From Hymenobacter canadensis (GTDB taxonomy: Bacteria; Bacteroidota; Bacteroidia; Cytophagales; Hymenobacteraceae): DNA of 64,000 nt. Location of the stretch: contig NZ_CP114767.1 of the NCBI RefSeq assembly GCF_027359925.1, forward strand, positions 2,604,001 to 2,668,000. Reading direction: 5' to 3'. A program made the position numbers and the translations under genes. The notes beneath the pieces are model-generated. The model was not told the origin of the DNA, made no database searches, and was given only the letters and a program-made list of their open reading frames with translations. Numbering within the stretch: position 1 is the first letter of the stretch; the number at the start of each line of letters is the position of its first letter. Shown here one piece after another: positions 1 through 8,203 of the stretch.

Positions 1-430
1 GCCGCCCGCCTGCCAGCCGGATGGCCATGTGCAGCAGCTCCCGAAAGTCGTTGCGGTACTCCGCCAGCGGCAACCCCTGAAACTGGTTGTTCACCCCAAT
101 CATTAGCGACACCAGCTCATAGGACGCCGGCGGGTTGGCGGCCACAATGGCCTCGCGGAGCTGCTCGGTGGTCCAGCCGGTGCGGGCAATGATGTCGGGC
201 TTGCGCAAGCCCTCGGCCTGAGCCAGCCAGGCCAGTTGCACGCCCCAGCGGTCGGCGGCCGGCACGCCCTGCCCGATGGTATAGGAGTCGCCGAGGGCCA
301 GAAAGCGCCGGGTGCCCACCGGGGCCGGAGCGGGCGTTGCAGCCGGCGGCAGCGGGACCGGTACCGGGGCATCGGGCCCGCAGCCCAGCGTGAGCAGCCA
401 AACCGAAACCAGCGCAAAAAGACGAAACAT
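1..430 (-). CDS. SGNH/GDSL-family hydrolase lipoprotein, 3' end cut by window edge
   Basis: Reading back from an ATG at 428-430 gives a lipoprotein signal peptide with lipobox LTLGC at about residues 13-17, a Pro/Ala-rich linker, then the SGNH block I motif LALGDSYTIG with the nucleophile Ser in GDSY. Further on MIGVNNQF fits block III (GxND-like). The family are extracytoplasmic esterases or acylhydrolases that use Ser-His-Asp. Here the protein would be anchored in the outer or inner membrane by its acylated Cys. About 143 codons are visible; the C-terminal block with catalytic Asp and His lies outside the window. The substrate cannot be told from sequence. Confidence 0.8.
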   Translation of the reverse strand, partial: MFRLFALVSVWLLTLGCGPDAPVPVPLPPAATPAPAPVGTRRFLALGDSYTIGQGVPAADRWGVQLAWLAQAEGLRKPDIIARTGWTTEQLREAIVAANPPASYELVSLMIGVNNQFQGLPLAEYRNDFRELLHMAIRLAGGR

Positions 431-509
431 AAGCAGCGGCGCGAATAAGTGAGGCCAACGTACGGCCCTACCGCGCCGCCAGATTTCGCCCGGACGCTAC
501 GCACAAAAA

Positions 510-541
510 AGCGCCGCCCGATTAGCCATCGGGCGGCGCTT
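510..541 (-). terminator. Rho-independent terminator of the cystathionine enzyme gene
   Basis: An 11-bp GC-rich perfect stem (511-521 with 529-539) and 7-base loop are followed on the minus strand by six T residues (complement of 505-510). It lies 55 bases past the stop of the minus-strand gene at 596. Confidence 0.75.
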
Positions 542-595
542 TCATTGGGATTATCGGGGCCGGGGCCGAGTTGCGCCGGTCACCGGCCGCTCGTT

Positions 596-1735
596 TTAGC
601 CGATGGCCTGCTTCAGATCCGCAATCAAATCTTCCACATCCTCGATGCCCACGCTCAGGCGGATCAGCGAGTCGGAAAGGCCGGCCTTGCGGCGCTCTTC
701 GGCCGGGATACTGGCGTGCGTCATGGTGGCGGGGTGGCCCGAGAGGCTTTCCACGCCGCCCAGGCTTTCGGCCAGCGAAAACAGCTCAAACTTCTCCAGC
801 ACGGCCACGGCGTCTTCCTTACGGTCGCCTTTGAGCACGAAGGAAATCATGCCGCCGAAGTCGCGCATCTGCTTAGCGGCCACGGCGTGGTTGGGGTGCT
901 CCGCGAAGCCCGGCCAGAACACTTTTTCCACTTTGGGGTGGCTCTTGAGGTATTCGGCCACGGCGCGGCCGTTTTCGCAGTGGCGCTGCATGCGCAGGTG
1001 CAAGGTTTTGAGGCCGCGCAGCACCAGGAAGCAGTCCTGGGGGCCGGGCGTGCCGCCGCAGGCGTTCTGCAGGAAACGCAGCCGCTCGTGCAGCTCGTCG
1101 TCCTTCACAATCACGGCGCCCATCACCACGTCGGAGTGGCCGCCCATGTACTTGGTCAGCGAGTGCATCACCATGTCAGCGCCCAAATCCAGCGGCGTCT
1201 GCAGATAAGGCGTCGAGAAGGTATTGTCCACTACCAGCAGCGCGCCGGCCTTTTTCGCCACAGCGGCGGCGGCTTCAATGTCGATAACATTGAGCAGCGG
1301 GTTGGTGGGCGTTTCCACCCAGATCAGCTTGGTGTTGGCCGTCACTTTCTCTTCCACGGCCGCCATGTCGTGCATCGGCACGAAGTGGAACTTGATGCCG
1401 TAGTTGGCGAAAACCTTGGTGAAAATGCGGTAGGAGCCGCCGTACAGGTCGTTGGTGCTGATAACCTCGTCGCCGGGCTGCAGCAGTTTGATGATGCAGT
1501 CGATGGCGGCCATGCCTGAGGCGAAGGCCAGGCCGTGCTGGCCGTTTTCCAGCGCCGCCAGCGCGTCCTGGAGCTGGGTGCGGGTAGGATTGTGCGTGCG
1601 CGAGTACTCGTAGCCTTTGTGGTCGCCGGGCGAGCTTTGCACATAGGTCGAGGTCTGGTAGATGGGCGTCATGATGGCCCCGGTGGTGGGGTCCGGGTGC
1701 ACGCCGGCATGGATGGCTTTGGTTCCGAATTTCAT
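596..1735 (-). CDS. Cys/Met metabolism PLP-dependent enzyme (cystathionine gamma-synthase / gamma-lyase type)
   Basis: 379 residues, full length for the Cys/Met-metabolism PLP family. The PLP Schiff-base lysine is K195 in HSLTKYMGGHSD. YSRTHNPTR near residue 45 and SLAESLGGVESL near the C terminus are family signatures that bind PLP and substrate. Members either join cysteine and an activated homoserine into cystathionine, or split cystathionine or homocysteine. Sequence alone does not separate synthase from lyase, and no met-pathway neighbour helps. It is a cytoplasmic homotetramer in the family. The gene stands alone, with a promoter-like box 41 bases upstream and a terminator downstream. 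Confidence 0.9.
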   Translation of the reverse strand: MKFGTKAIHAGVHPDPTTGAIMTPIYQTSTYVQSSPGDHKGYEYSRTHNPTRTQLQDALAALENGQHGLAFASGMAAIDCIIKLLQPGDEVISTNDLYGGSYRIFTKVFANYGIKFHFVPMHDMAAVEEKVTANTKLIWVETPTNPLLNVIDIEAAAAVAKKAGALLVVDNTFSTPYLQTPLDLGADMVMHSLTKYMGGHSDVVMGAVIVKDDELHERLRFLQNACGGTPGPQDCFLVLRGLKTLHLRMQRHCENGRAVAEYLKSHPKVEKVFWPGFAEHPNHAVAAKQMRDFGGMISFVLKGDRKEDAVAVLEKFELFSLAESLGGVESLSGHPATMTHASIPAEERRKAGLSDSLIRLSVGIEDVEDLIADLKQAIG

Positions 1736-1775
1736 CTGGTAGGACTAGGGTTCTGGGGAACTGGGGTTGGGGCTG

Positions 1776-1783
1776 CAAAGGTA
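1776..1783 (-). promoter_or_regulatory. Bacteroidota -7 box for the cystathionine enzyme gene
   Basis: On the minus strand TACCTTTG matches TAnnTTTG exactly and lies 41 bases before the ATG, giving a leader of roughly 35 bases. No clear TTTG -33 box is seen at the usual 19-21 base spacing. Confidence 0.5.
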
Positions 1784-1935
1784 ACTATGTGCCGCTAGCA
1801 TTGGCCGGTTCGCCCGCGGCCGGCTGGCTGAGAGTCGAACCCTGGAAATCAGAATTTTGCTTGCTCCTGCTGCTGAATCCTCCGGGTGGGTTTCTATCTT
1901 GTTGGCAAAATTCTATTCACACTTTTTTTATCCGC

Positions 1936-2829
1936 TTGAAAACACTCCTACTCCTATGGGCCCTGCTGGGCCTGCCCGCCGCTGCCGCTCTGGCCGCCCC
2001 CACCCCACCCGCCGCCGACTCCATCGATAGTGAGCAGCACTACATCGACTCGGTGCAGGCCACGCTACGCTACCAGACCGGCCGAATCACGCTGCCCGAC
2101 GACCTGGGCGCCCTTACGGTGCCCGCCGGCTTCCGCTACCTCGATGCCAAGCAGAGCGAGTACGTGCTGACCAAGCTCTGGGGCAACCCCAACGGCGAGT
2201 CGCTGGGCATGCTGTTTCCGGCCGACCGCGGCCCGCTCGATGAAAACAACTGGGCCTTCGCCGTCGAGTACGACCCCTCCGGCTACGTGGAAGATAAGGA
2301 CGCCGTCGAAATCGACTACGACGACCTGCTCGAGGACATGAAGGAGGCAACCGAGGAAAGCAACGCCGAGCGTGAGGAAGCCGGCTTCGGCCGCATCATG
2401 CTCATGGGCTGGGCCTCCAAACCATTCTACGATGCCAAGCTCAACGTGCTGCACTGGGCCAAGGAACTGCGCTTTGCCGGCACTGACTACAACACGCTCA
2501 ACTACAACGTGCGCGTGCTCGGCCGCAAAGGCGTGCTCAACCTCAACGCCATCGGCGACATGGGCCAGCTGCCGGAAATCCGCCGCAGCATCCCGCAGGT
2601 AATCAAAAGCGTGGAGTTTGCCAAAGGCCAGCAATACGCCGATTTCGACCCCAAGATAGATGAAGTGGCGGCCTACGGTATCGGCGGACTGGTGGCGGGC
2701 AAGGTGCTGGCCAAAGTGGGCGCCTTTGCCCTGGTAGCCAAGTTCTGGAAGGTAATTATTGCGGTGGTGGCCGGCGGCTGGGCCACCATCCGCCGGTTCT
2801 TCGGGGGCGGCAGTTCCGCCGACGAGTAG
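1936..2829 (+). CDS. DUF2167 family membrane-anchored protein
   Basis: The frame is open from 1789, but a TTG at 1936 begins MKTLLLLWALLGLPAAAALA, a clear Sec signal peptide, so I place the start there (297 residues). The body carries DUF2167 hallmarks: the early LTVPAGFRYLDA segment, WGNPNG, an acidic stretch around ILIDYDD-like residues, and a C-terminal hydrophobic segment (about 255-280) ending in RRFFGGG. Members are predicted to be exported and tethered to the inner membrane; no function is established. A hairpin terminator follows at 2881. Confidence 0.8.
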   Translation: MKTLLLLWALLGLPAAAALAAPTPPAADSIDSEQHYIDSVQATLRYQTGRITLPDDLGALTVPAGFRYLDAKQSEYVLTKLWGNPNGESLGMLFPADRGPLDENNWAFAVEYDPSGYVEDKDAVEIDYDDLLEDMKEATEESNAEREEAGFGRIMLMGWASKPFYDAKLNVLHWAKELRFAGTDYNTLNYNVRVLGRKGVLNLNAIGDMGQLPEIRRSIPQVIKSVEFAKGQQYADFDPKIDEVAAYGIGGLVAGKVLAKVGAFALVAKFWKVIIAVVAGGWATIRRFFGGGSSADE

Positions 2830-2880
2830 GCGGGCCGGCTGCGCCATGTAGCCTTCTGCCGCTTTCTTACGTTCTACCTT

Positions 2881-2915
2881 CGGGCCGGCGCCTTCACGCC
2901 GGCCCGTTTGTTTTT
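2881..2915 (+). terminator. Terminator after the DUF2167 gene
   Basis: Perfect 10-bp stem (2881-2890 with 2897-2906), 6-base loop, followed by TTTGTTTTT. It ends 11 bases before the next start codon, so the VTT gene must have its own promoter or depend on read-through. Confidence 0.75.
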
Positions 2916-2926
2916 ACCTGCAGCAT

Positions 2927-3637
2927 ATGGCTTTTCTCCGGGAGCTTTTTCAAAAAAACGCCTCTACTTTCCTTTCCATGGTGCTGCTGGCGGGCCTGCC
3001 GTTTGTGGGCAGCTCGTCGCTGGGCTTTATTCTCTACCGCAACCAGGAGCTACTGCAGCACCCCACGCTGCTGCAGGCACTGCTCTACTTCGTGGTTATC
3101 GGGGTGGCCATGGCGTTTTCGCTACTGCACACCACGCTGGCGGTGCTCATCACCGGGTTTTATTTCGGCTGGGCAGGCTTCCCCGGCATGCTCATCGCCT
3201 ATACGCTGGCGGCTCTCACCGGCTACCAGGTAGCCTCCAGCCTCGACCACGGCAAGATGCTGGCGTTTCTGCAGCGCTTTCCCAAAGCCGCCGCTGTGAT
3301 GCGCGAGATGAAGACCGACAGCTGGAAGCTGGTGTTTCTGCTGCGCATCTCCCCCGTCACGCCGTTTGCCCTGATGACGTTCATTCTGGCCGTGATGGGC
3401 GTCGACCGGCGCCGGTTTCTGCTGGCTTCCATCGTGGGGATGCTGCCGCGAAGCCTGTTTTTCTACTGGCTCGGCACCAAGGCCCAGGATATTATGCTGC
3501 TGCTCCGCGACCCGGGCACCGGCAATACCGGCAAAGTAATGGTGGTGGTGCTGGTGGCCATTTCGCTGTTTGGCCTGTATTACCTCTTCAACCGCGCCAT
3601 GCAGCGGGCTTTGCAGCAAGGCACGAAAATCGAGTAA
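2927..3637 (+). CDS. TVP38/TMEM64 (VTT-domain) inner-membrane protein
   Basis: 236 residues, with about five hydrophobic segments. The central region shows the VTT-domain pattern: a glycine- and phenylalanine-rich re-entrant stretch (TGFYFGWAGFPGML), then LRISPVTPFALMTF, corresponding to the conserved [FY]xRxxPxxPF motif of DedA/TVP38 proteins. Bacterial VTT proteins are linked to lipid flipping (undecaprenyl phosphate or phospholipid) and membrane homeostasis; which substrate applies here is not visible. No signal peptide. Start chosen at the only ATG before the first membrane segment. Confidence 0.8.
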   Translation: MAFLRELFQKNASTFLSMVLLAGLPFVGSSSLGFILYRNQELLQHPTLLQALLYFVVIGVAMAFSLLHTTLAVLITGFYFGWAGFPGMLIAYTLAALTGYQVASSLDHGKMLAFLQRFPKAAAVMREMKTDSWKLVFLLRISPVTPFALMTFILAVMGVDRRRFLLASIVGMLPRSLFFYWLGTKAQDIMLLLRDPGTGNTGKVMVVVLVAISLFGLYYLFNRAMQRALQQGTKIE

Positions 3638-3706
3638 AAAATTCCGCTGAAATTCAGCATCTTGCAGTATTTCGCAAAAAAAACCAGGCTAAATGCGGGC
3701 CCCGGC

Positions 3707-3738
3707 TTGCACCGCCGGAATTTTCCCTGCTATCTTTG
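3707..3738 (+). promoter_or_regulatory. Promoter of tRNA-Arg
   Basis: TTGC at 3707 (-33 region), 20-base spacer and TATCTTTG at 3731-3738 match the Bacteroidota pattern TTTG-N19/20-TAnnTTTG. It lies 42 bases before the tRNA 5' end. Confidence 0.6.
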
Positions 3739-3779
3739 CACAACCAAAACGGATAAACGATCCGCCAAACGGTAAAAAT

Positions 3780-3853
3780 GGTTGTGTAGCTCAATTGGAT
3801 AGAGCATCTGACTACGAATCAGAAGGTTTAAGGTTCGACTCCTTACACGACCA
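3780..3853 (+). tRNA. tRNA-Arg (anticodon ACG)
   Basis: Complete cloverleaf: acceptor stem 3780-3786 with 3846-3852 (one G-T pair), D arm GCTC/GAGC, anticodon stem TCTGA/TCAGA with anticodon ACG at 3814-3816, T arm TAAGG-TTCGACT-CCTTA, discriminator A3853. The 3' CCA is not encoded (CGA follows) and must be added by tRNA nucleotidyltransferase. A54-type deamination to inosine (ICG) is the norm for this tRNA, letting it read CGU, CGC and CGA. Confidence 0.97.
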
Positions 3854-3858
3854 CGAAA

Positions 3859-3897
3859 AGCCCCTCAGCTATTTGCTGAGGGGCTTTTTTTTATCTT
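3859..3897 (+). terminator. Terminator of tRNA-Arg
   Basis: 11-bp stem (3859-3869 with 3875-3885), 5-base loop and an eight-T run, 6 bases past the tRNA. A second T-rich run follows. Confidence 0.9.
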
Positions 3898-4126
3898 TTT
3901 TTTATCGGAAGCTGTGGACACTTTTCGGCTAACAACAGCACCTATCAAGTAGCCTACAGCACCTTAAAAGGGGTTATTTCTTGATTTGCAACCCGGTAAA
4001 TAGTTCACTATCAGAAGTTAAAATTTTAGCGGGCCAGATTGGCAAGGTTTTGGAATTTCGGCACTAACTGCCTGTAAAAGCAGCATCGCTCCTTTTACAT
4101 TTTTGTCCGAACCCTTACCAACCAAC

Positions 4127-4525
4127 ATGCTGGATCGAATTAGAAAACACCTCATCCTCTTCGCCCGACAGCAGGTAGGCACCACCAGCTACCTGAACCT
4201 TGTACAGGAAGCCGATCTGGGTTTCAACCTCGACAACCCCCACGAGAAAAAACGCCTGAAAGAAGTGCTGGCCGAAATTTCGGAGGCTGAATACGCGGCT
4301 GGACGGCCTATTCTGAGCTGCCTGGTAACCGTAGCGGGCCACAAAGGCCAGGGCGACACCTTTTACAAGCTCTGCGAGCACCTAGGCCTGGGCGAGTGGC
4401 GCGACCTGCGCCGCCAGGAAGGGTTTCTGAAGGATCTGCGCACGGAATGCCGTGCCTACTGGCAGAATAACGCCAATTTTCACGAGTTCAGCCAGCTCCA
4501 TGAGTACAGTACCCGGCAGGCGTAG
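4127..4525 (+). CDS. Small protein of unknown function
   Basis: 132 residues from ATG 4127; the frame is open slightly upstream from a TTG at 4103, but that gives only eight extra residues with no support. The product is soluble, without signal peptide or membrane segment, and rich in charged helices: LNLVQEADLGFNLDNPHEKKRLKEV-like surface near 30-55, then a beta-like ILSCLVTVAGHKGQGDTFYK stretch, then a helical C terminus. I do not recognise a family. Gene-like because of codon choice and the clean ATG context. It converges on the next gene with a 38-base gap holding only a weak 6-bp hairpin. Confidence 0.65.
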   Translation: MLDRIRKHLILFARQQVGTTSYLNLVQEADLGFNLDNPHEKKRLKEVLAEISEAEYAAGRPILSCLVTVAGHKGQGDTFYKLCEHLGLGEWRDLRRQEGFLKDLRTECRAYWQNNANFHEFSQLHEYSTRQA

Positions 4526-4563
4526 CTGCCCTGCTGCCCGCGGCGGCTCCTGCCGCGCCACGC

Positions 4564-5001
4564 CTACGAGAGCAGCTTGGCCTGATGGGCCGCATTGATG
4601 ATGGCGGGCGCATTTTTGAGCGTCGCCAGCACGAACTCCCGAGCCGCTTCCTTTAACTCGTCTTTGCTGATGTCGTGCGCTTCTTCGCGCACCAGCTCGC
4701 CTATCGTCTGGAAGGCCAGCACCAGCGTTTCCCGCTTGGGCCGCTCCTGCCGGAGCTGCGCGTAGGCCAAGGCCAGCTGCGCATTGATTTTCCGACGCCG
4801 CGTCCGGAACACCGACTCGCTGGCGGCATGCGGCTTGATGGCATCAAGCAGCTCCAAGAGCGGCAGCAGCTTGGTGGCCGTGGCCACTACGGTGCCTTCC
4901 AGCCGCCGCCGACGCCGGCGCAGTATGGCCGAGGCCACTTTTCTTTTGCTGTCCGGGCCAGCGGCTGTGGCCCGCTGAGGATGTTGGGCGTCTGAATGCA
5001 T
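4564..5001 (-). CDS. Small helical protein of unknown function
   Basis: 145 residues from the ATG at 4999-5001 (an upstream ATG would add eight residues). A basic N-terminal third with an RRRRRR run is followed by a predicted all-helical region with regular leucines and charged residues. No signal peptide. The composition would suit nucleic-acid binding, but that is only an inference from charge. Its upstream region holds a perfect 31-base palindrome (5068-5098) and is shared with the divergent gene at 5235. Confidence 0.55.
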   Translation of the reverse strand: MHSDAQHPQRATAAGPDSKRKVASAILRRRRRRLEGTVVATATKLLPLLELLDAIKPHAASESVFRTRRRKINAQLALAYAQLRQERPKRETLVLAFQTIGELVREEAHDISKDELKEAAREFVLATLKNAPAIINAAHQAKLLS

Positions 5002-5067
5002 ACGGGGCCTGGTTGCCGATAACAAGTGCCCTAAGATACGGCCTGCCCAGCATTATTGCTTCCATTG

Positions 5068-5098
5068 CAAGCTCCGCAAACAATGTTTGCGGAGCTTG
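5068..5098. repeat. Perfect 31-base palindrome in a divergent promoter region
   Basis: Fifteen-base arms (5068-5082, 5084-5098) around one central base. It is not followed by a T run on the minus strand and only by TGTATTTT on the plus strand, and no gene ends into it, so a terminator role is unlikely. An operator or cruciform site between the divergent genes at 5001 and 5235 fits better. Confidence 0.7.
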
Positions 5099-5234
5099 TG
5101 TATTTTAGACCCGCCACAGCCCATAGCAGAACAGTTCCTACCGTTGCGGGCCCGGGACAACCCCGATATTTACGGCGCCCGCCGGCTCTATCTTCTCCGC
5201 CAATTGTCGTTATTCCGTAGCTCAGACGCCATTT

Positions 5235-5645
5235 ATGGACCTTATTGCTTACCGCCCCCAGTACCGGATTTACCTGCATGCGGCCGGCAACCACATCCAC
5301 TATGAGCGCCTGGAAGAAATGACGCTGGCCACGGAGCTGCCGTACTACCTGGCCGATATCGGGCGGGCGCTTCAGCGGGTGCAGCCCGGTTTCACGGTGC
5401 TGTCGGACCTGCGGCGCACCCTGGGGCCCAACCCGCAGCTGCTGCCGCTGTTCCGGCAGGTGCGGCAGCTGCTCTGGGACCACGGCGTGGGCCTGATGGT
5501 AGAGGTGCACCCGGCCTCGCCCAGCGGGCCCAAGTTTATGGAGCAGGTGCGGGCACAGTCAGCGGCCATCCCCACCCAGCTGTTCACCAACCTACAGGAA
5601 GCCGAGGCCTTTCTGCAGCAGTTTTGGGCCCGGCCAACGTCCTGA
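5235..5645 (+). CDS. Conserved-looking small protein of unknown function
   Basis: 136 residues, no signal peptide. Alternating beta and helix segments (IYLHAAGNHIHYERLEEM, then FTVLSDLRRTLG, then GLMVEVHPASPSGPKF, then a C-terminal helix AEAFLQQFWA) suggest a small alpha/beta fold, perhaps SpoIIAA/STAS-like, since FTVLSDLR resembles the start of such a fold. That assignment is weak. Start is the first ATG after the 5068 palindrome. Downstream lies the promoter box at 5701. Confidence 0.6.
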   Translation: MDLIAYRPQYRIYLHAAGNHIHYERLEEMTLATELPYYLADIGRALQRVQPGFTVLSDLRRTLGPNPQLLPLFRQVRQLLWDHGVGLMVEVHPASPSGPKFMEQVRAQSAAIPTQLFTNLQEAEAFLQQFWARPTS

Positions 5646-5700
5646 TGCCTGGCCCGGGGCGAAAGTGCCGCGGCGAAAGCGCGGGTTGGAGCCGGGTGCC

Positions 5701-5708
5701 TATCTTTG
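5701..5708 (+). promoter_or_regulatory. Bacteroidota -7 box upstream of ferredoxin reductase
   Basis: TATCTTTG matches TAnnTTTG exactly, 93 bases before the reductase ATG. No TTTG element is seen at standard spacing, so the assignment rests on the -7 box. Confidence 0.45.
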
Positions 5709-5801
5709 CGGCGGTATTGTCAGGCCGCGCCAACGTTTTGGCCTGGTTGGCTGTTGTGCCCAGGGCCCTGTTGGCCATTTGTTTGAACTCACCCTTCACT
5801 G

Positions 5802-6815
5802 ATGAATTCTATTTCCACCGATATCTGCATCATCGGGGCCGGCCCGGTGGGGCTGTTTGCTGTGTTTGAGGCCGGGCTGCTGAAGCTGCGCTGCCATGTA
5901 GTAGACGCCCTGCCCCAGGTGGGTGGGCAGCTGTCCGAGATTTATCCCAAGAAGCCCATCTACGACATTCCGGGCTTCCCGGATATTCTGGCCGGCGACC
6001 TGGTCAACAACCTGATGCGCCAGATTGAGCCGTTTCACCCCACCTTCACGCTGGGCGAACGGGTGGAAGGCTACCGCAAGCTGGACGACGGCTCGTTTGT
6101 GGTGACCACCATCGACGGCACCGAAATCAACTGCAAAGCCATTGCCATTGCCGGCGGCCTGGGCTCGTTTGAGCCCCGCAAGCCCGCCATCGAGCAGCTC
6201 GACAGCTTCGAGCAGGGCAAGGGCGTGTACTACATGGTGCGCGACCCCGAAACCTTCCGCGACCAGCGCCTCGTCATTGCCGGCGGTGGTGACTCGGCCC
6301 TCGACTGGACTATTTTCCTGGCTAACCTAGCCAAGGAAGTGACGCTGGTGCACCGGGGCACCACCTTCCGCGGCGCAGCCGACTCGGCCGAGAAAGTGAA
6401 AGCCCTGCACGAGGCTGGCAAGGTGAACCTGGTGCTGAGCAGCAACGTGACGCACGTACACGGTAACGGCCAGCTGCATTCCGTGACCATCACGGCCAAC
6501 GACGGCACCGCCACCGAACTGCCCGTCGACTCGTTCATTCCGCTGTTCGGCCTCACGCCCAAGCTCGGCCCGATTGAGGACTGGGGCCTGGACCTGGAAG
6601 ACAATGCCGTGAAGGTGAACACGCTGGACTACTCCACCTCGGAGCCCGGCATCTTCGCCATCGGCGACATCAACACGTATCCGGGCAAGCTGAAGCTGAT
6701 TCTGTGCGGCTTCCACGAAGCGGCCCTCATGTGCCAGGGCGCGTTCAAGCACATCTTCCCCGATAAAAAATACACCCTCAAGTACACTACCGTAAACGGC
6801 GTACCTACCTTGTAA
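5802..6815 (+). CDS. Ferredoxin--NADP(+) reductase, thioredoxin-reductase-like type
   Basis: 337 residues, typical of the FNR2/TrxR-like class found in Bacteroidota, Bacillus and Chlorobi. FAD dinucleotide motif GAGPVG at residues 12-17; second Rossmann motif IAGGGDSALDW near residue 160 binds NADPH; GDINTYPGK near residue 285 is the C-terminal FAD motif. The CxxC redox motif of true thioredoxin reductases is absent, and the extended aromatic C terminus is typical of this class. It moves electrons between NADPH and ferredoxin. The 2Fe-2S ferredoxin at 6922 is the obvious partner, 106 bases downstream across a long inverted repeat. Confidence 0.9.
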   Translation: MNSISTDICIIGAGPVGLFAVFEAGLLKLRCHVVDALPQVGGQLSEIYPKKPIYDIPGFPDILAGDLVNNLMRQIEPFHPTFTLGERVEGYRKLDDGSFVVTTIDGTEINCKAIAIAGGLGSFEPRKPAIEQLDSFEQGKGVYYMVRDPETFRDQRLVIAGGGDSALDWTIFLANLAKEVTLVHRGTTFRGAADSAEKVKALHEAGKVNLVLSSNVTHVHGNGQLHSVTITANDGTATELPVDSFIPLFGLTPKLGPIEDWGLDLEDNAVKVNTLDYSTSEPGIFAIGDINTYPGKLKLILCGFHEAALMCQGAFKHIFPDKKYTLKYTTVNGVPTL

Positions 6816-6830
6816 GAGACCTAAGACCTT

Positions 6831-6898
6831 TAGAAGTGAGAAGTGAGACGATGTTCAACGGCAAGAGCACCAGAACATCGTCTCACTTCTCACTTCTA
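6831..6898. repeat. Heptamer-built inverted repeat, 25-bp perfect arms
   Basis: Arms 6831-6855 and 6874-6898 are exact reverse complements around an 18-base loop. Each arm begins with two tandem copies of the heptamer AGAAGTG. A partial third copy of the right-arm motif (TCTCACTTCTAA) follows at 6902-6913, just before the ferredoxin ATG. No T run follows, so it is not a classical terminator, though in RNA it would be a very stable hairpin between the two genes. Confidence 0.9.
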
Positions 6899-6921
6899 AA
6901 AGTCTCACTTCTAATAATACT

Positions 6922-7248
6922 ATGACCGAAGACGTACGCGTATACGTGGAGGAAGCGCCCGGCCAGCGCACCGAAGTAAGCGGCCCCACCGACATGGGCC
7001 TGAGCCTTATGGAGCTGCTCAAGGCCAGCGGCTACGACATTCAGGCTACCTGCGGCGGCATGGCGCTGTGCGGCACCTGCCACATTGAGGTGCTGGCCGG
7101 CCCGGCCCTCGACGAGCCCTCCGACGACGAGCTGGCCATGCTGGAAAGCCTGCCGGTGATGAGCCAGGGCAGCCGCCTCTCCTGCCAGATCCGCCTCACC
7201 GAGCGCCTCGACGGCCTAGTGCTGCGCCTGATGCCCCAGAATACCTAG
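6922..7248 (+). CDS. 2Fe-2S ferredoxin (adrenodoxin-like)
   Basis: 108 residues with cluster cysteines C44, C50, C53 and C88 in the CxxxxxCxxC...C spacing of vertebrate- and putidaredoxin-type ferredoxins. The fold pattern (beta-grasp, then acidic helix DEPSDDELAML that usually contacts the reductase) is complete. Cytoplasmic one-electron carrier. It follows the ferredoxin reductase gene, so the two likely work as a pair feeding an oxygenase, desaturase or biosynthetic enzyme encoded elsewhere. Confidence 0.92.
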   Translation: MTEDVRVYVEEAPGQRTEVSGPTDMGLSLMELLKASGYDIQATCGGMALCGTCHIEVLAGPALDEPSDDELAMLESLPVMSQGSRLSCQIRLTERLDGLVLRLMPQNT

Positions 7249-7293
7249 GCTGCCAGCCGCAATTTGCGGCCGGCCGGCGGCGTTAGGCTGCTG

Positions 7294-8160
7294 ATGGCTA
7301 CAACTACTTTTACTCGTGATATCCTGTACCGCGGCCTGCTGGGCTGCGGTTTTTTATTGCTCAGTTCCAGCGGCAGCGCCTTGGCGCAGCGCGAAACAGA
7401 GCTGAACATTAGTGGGGGAGCTTCCCTGACACACCCCGCCATGGAGCGGCAGAACCTGACCAGACAGTTCCGGACGGTAGGCCGCTTCAATACCGGAGCC
7501 GCGCTGCGCTTGGTAATGCCGCTGAATGCACGGCTGGGGGTGGGCTTTGAGCAGCGCGTTACAGGGCTGCCCCAAAGTGTGCGGTACGGCACCCGCAGCA
7601 CCGGCTTCAGATCCGGCGGCGGGAATAACACGGTGCATCAGTCAGGGCTAAGCTTGCGCATCTATGATATATGGAGACCGGGGCCGCGCTTCGGGCTGGA
7701 TATGGCCCTAACTGGTTCCTACGCGTGGCTAGATGGATGGCGCTCCTCCTCCTATGAAGGCCCACTCTGGTACATCGACGCTACTCAGCTGCCGCAACCC
7801 GGCATTCCACTGGTGCTGGTGCGCGAAACCGAACGGCGCGGAACCGCCATGGCCGGCGTGGAGGCGCTGTTGCGCTACGAGCTGGGGTTGCGCCATATGC
7901 TACTGCTCACGGCAACCTACCAGCGGGGCCTGGGCCCGCTCGAAGAAATCAACTCCACCAAGCTGGAATATATTGATGACAACGGCATCGTGCAGCAGGG
8001 CAGCCTGGCTATCGTCAGCCGCGGCTCCTATGCTACGGTGCAGCTGGGCTACGGCCTGCGCCTGGGGTATCTGGCCGGTGCCACCCGCCGCAACCCCACC
8101 CCGCGCTACAGCCTCGACCCCGACGAAACCGACCCGGACACCGCGCCGGAAACCGAGTGA
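7294..8160 (+). CDS. Predicted outer-membrane beta-barrel protein
   Basis: 288 residues from ATG 7294. N-terminal signal peptide (ILYRGLLGCGFLLLSSS then SALAQ) with cleavage after ALA-Q. The mature part consists of alternating amphipathic beta strands such as TGAALRLVMPLNARLGVGFEQ and YATVQLGYGLRLGYL, typical of outer-membrane barrels, and ends in an acidic Asp/Glu/Pro tail. No specific family recognised. Start chosen because it places the signal peptide at the N terminus. It converges on the 8270 gene over a shared terminator. Confidence 0.75.
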   Translation: MATTTFTRDILYRGLLGCGFLLLSSSGSALAQRETELNISGGASLTHPAMERQNLTRQFRTVGRFNTGAALRLVMPLNARLGVGFEQRVTGLPQSVRYGTRSTGFRSGGGNNTVHQSGLSLRIYDIWRPGPRFGLDMALTGSYAWLDGWRSSSYEGPLWYIDATQLPQPGIPLVLVRETERRGTAMAGVEALLRYELGLRHMLLLTATYQRGLGPLEEINSTKLEYIDDNGIVQQGSLAIVSRGSYATVQLGYGLRLGYLAGATRRNPTPRYSLDPDETDPDTAPETE

Positions 8161-8203
8161 GGCTGGTTTGCCCAAGTCGGATCTGGTGGCCCTGTAGCGG
8201 CAC

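Noticed and set aside
3780..3897. tRNA-Arg as an integration site for a mobile element
   Set aside because: No integrase and no direct repeat of the tRNA 3' end were seen nearby; the small unknown genes alone do not make an island.
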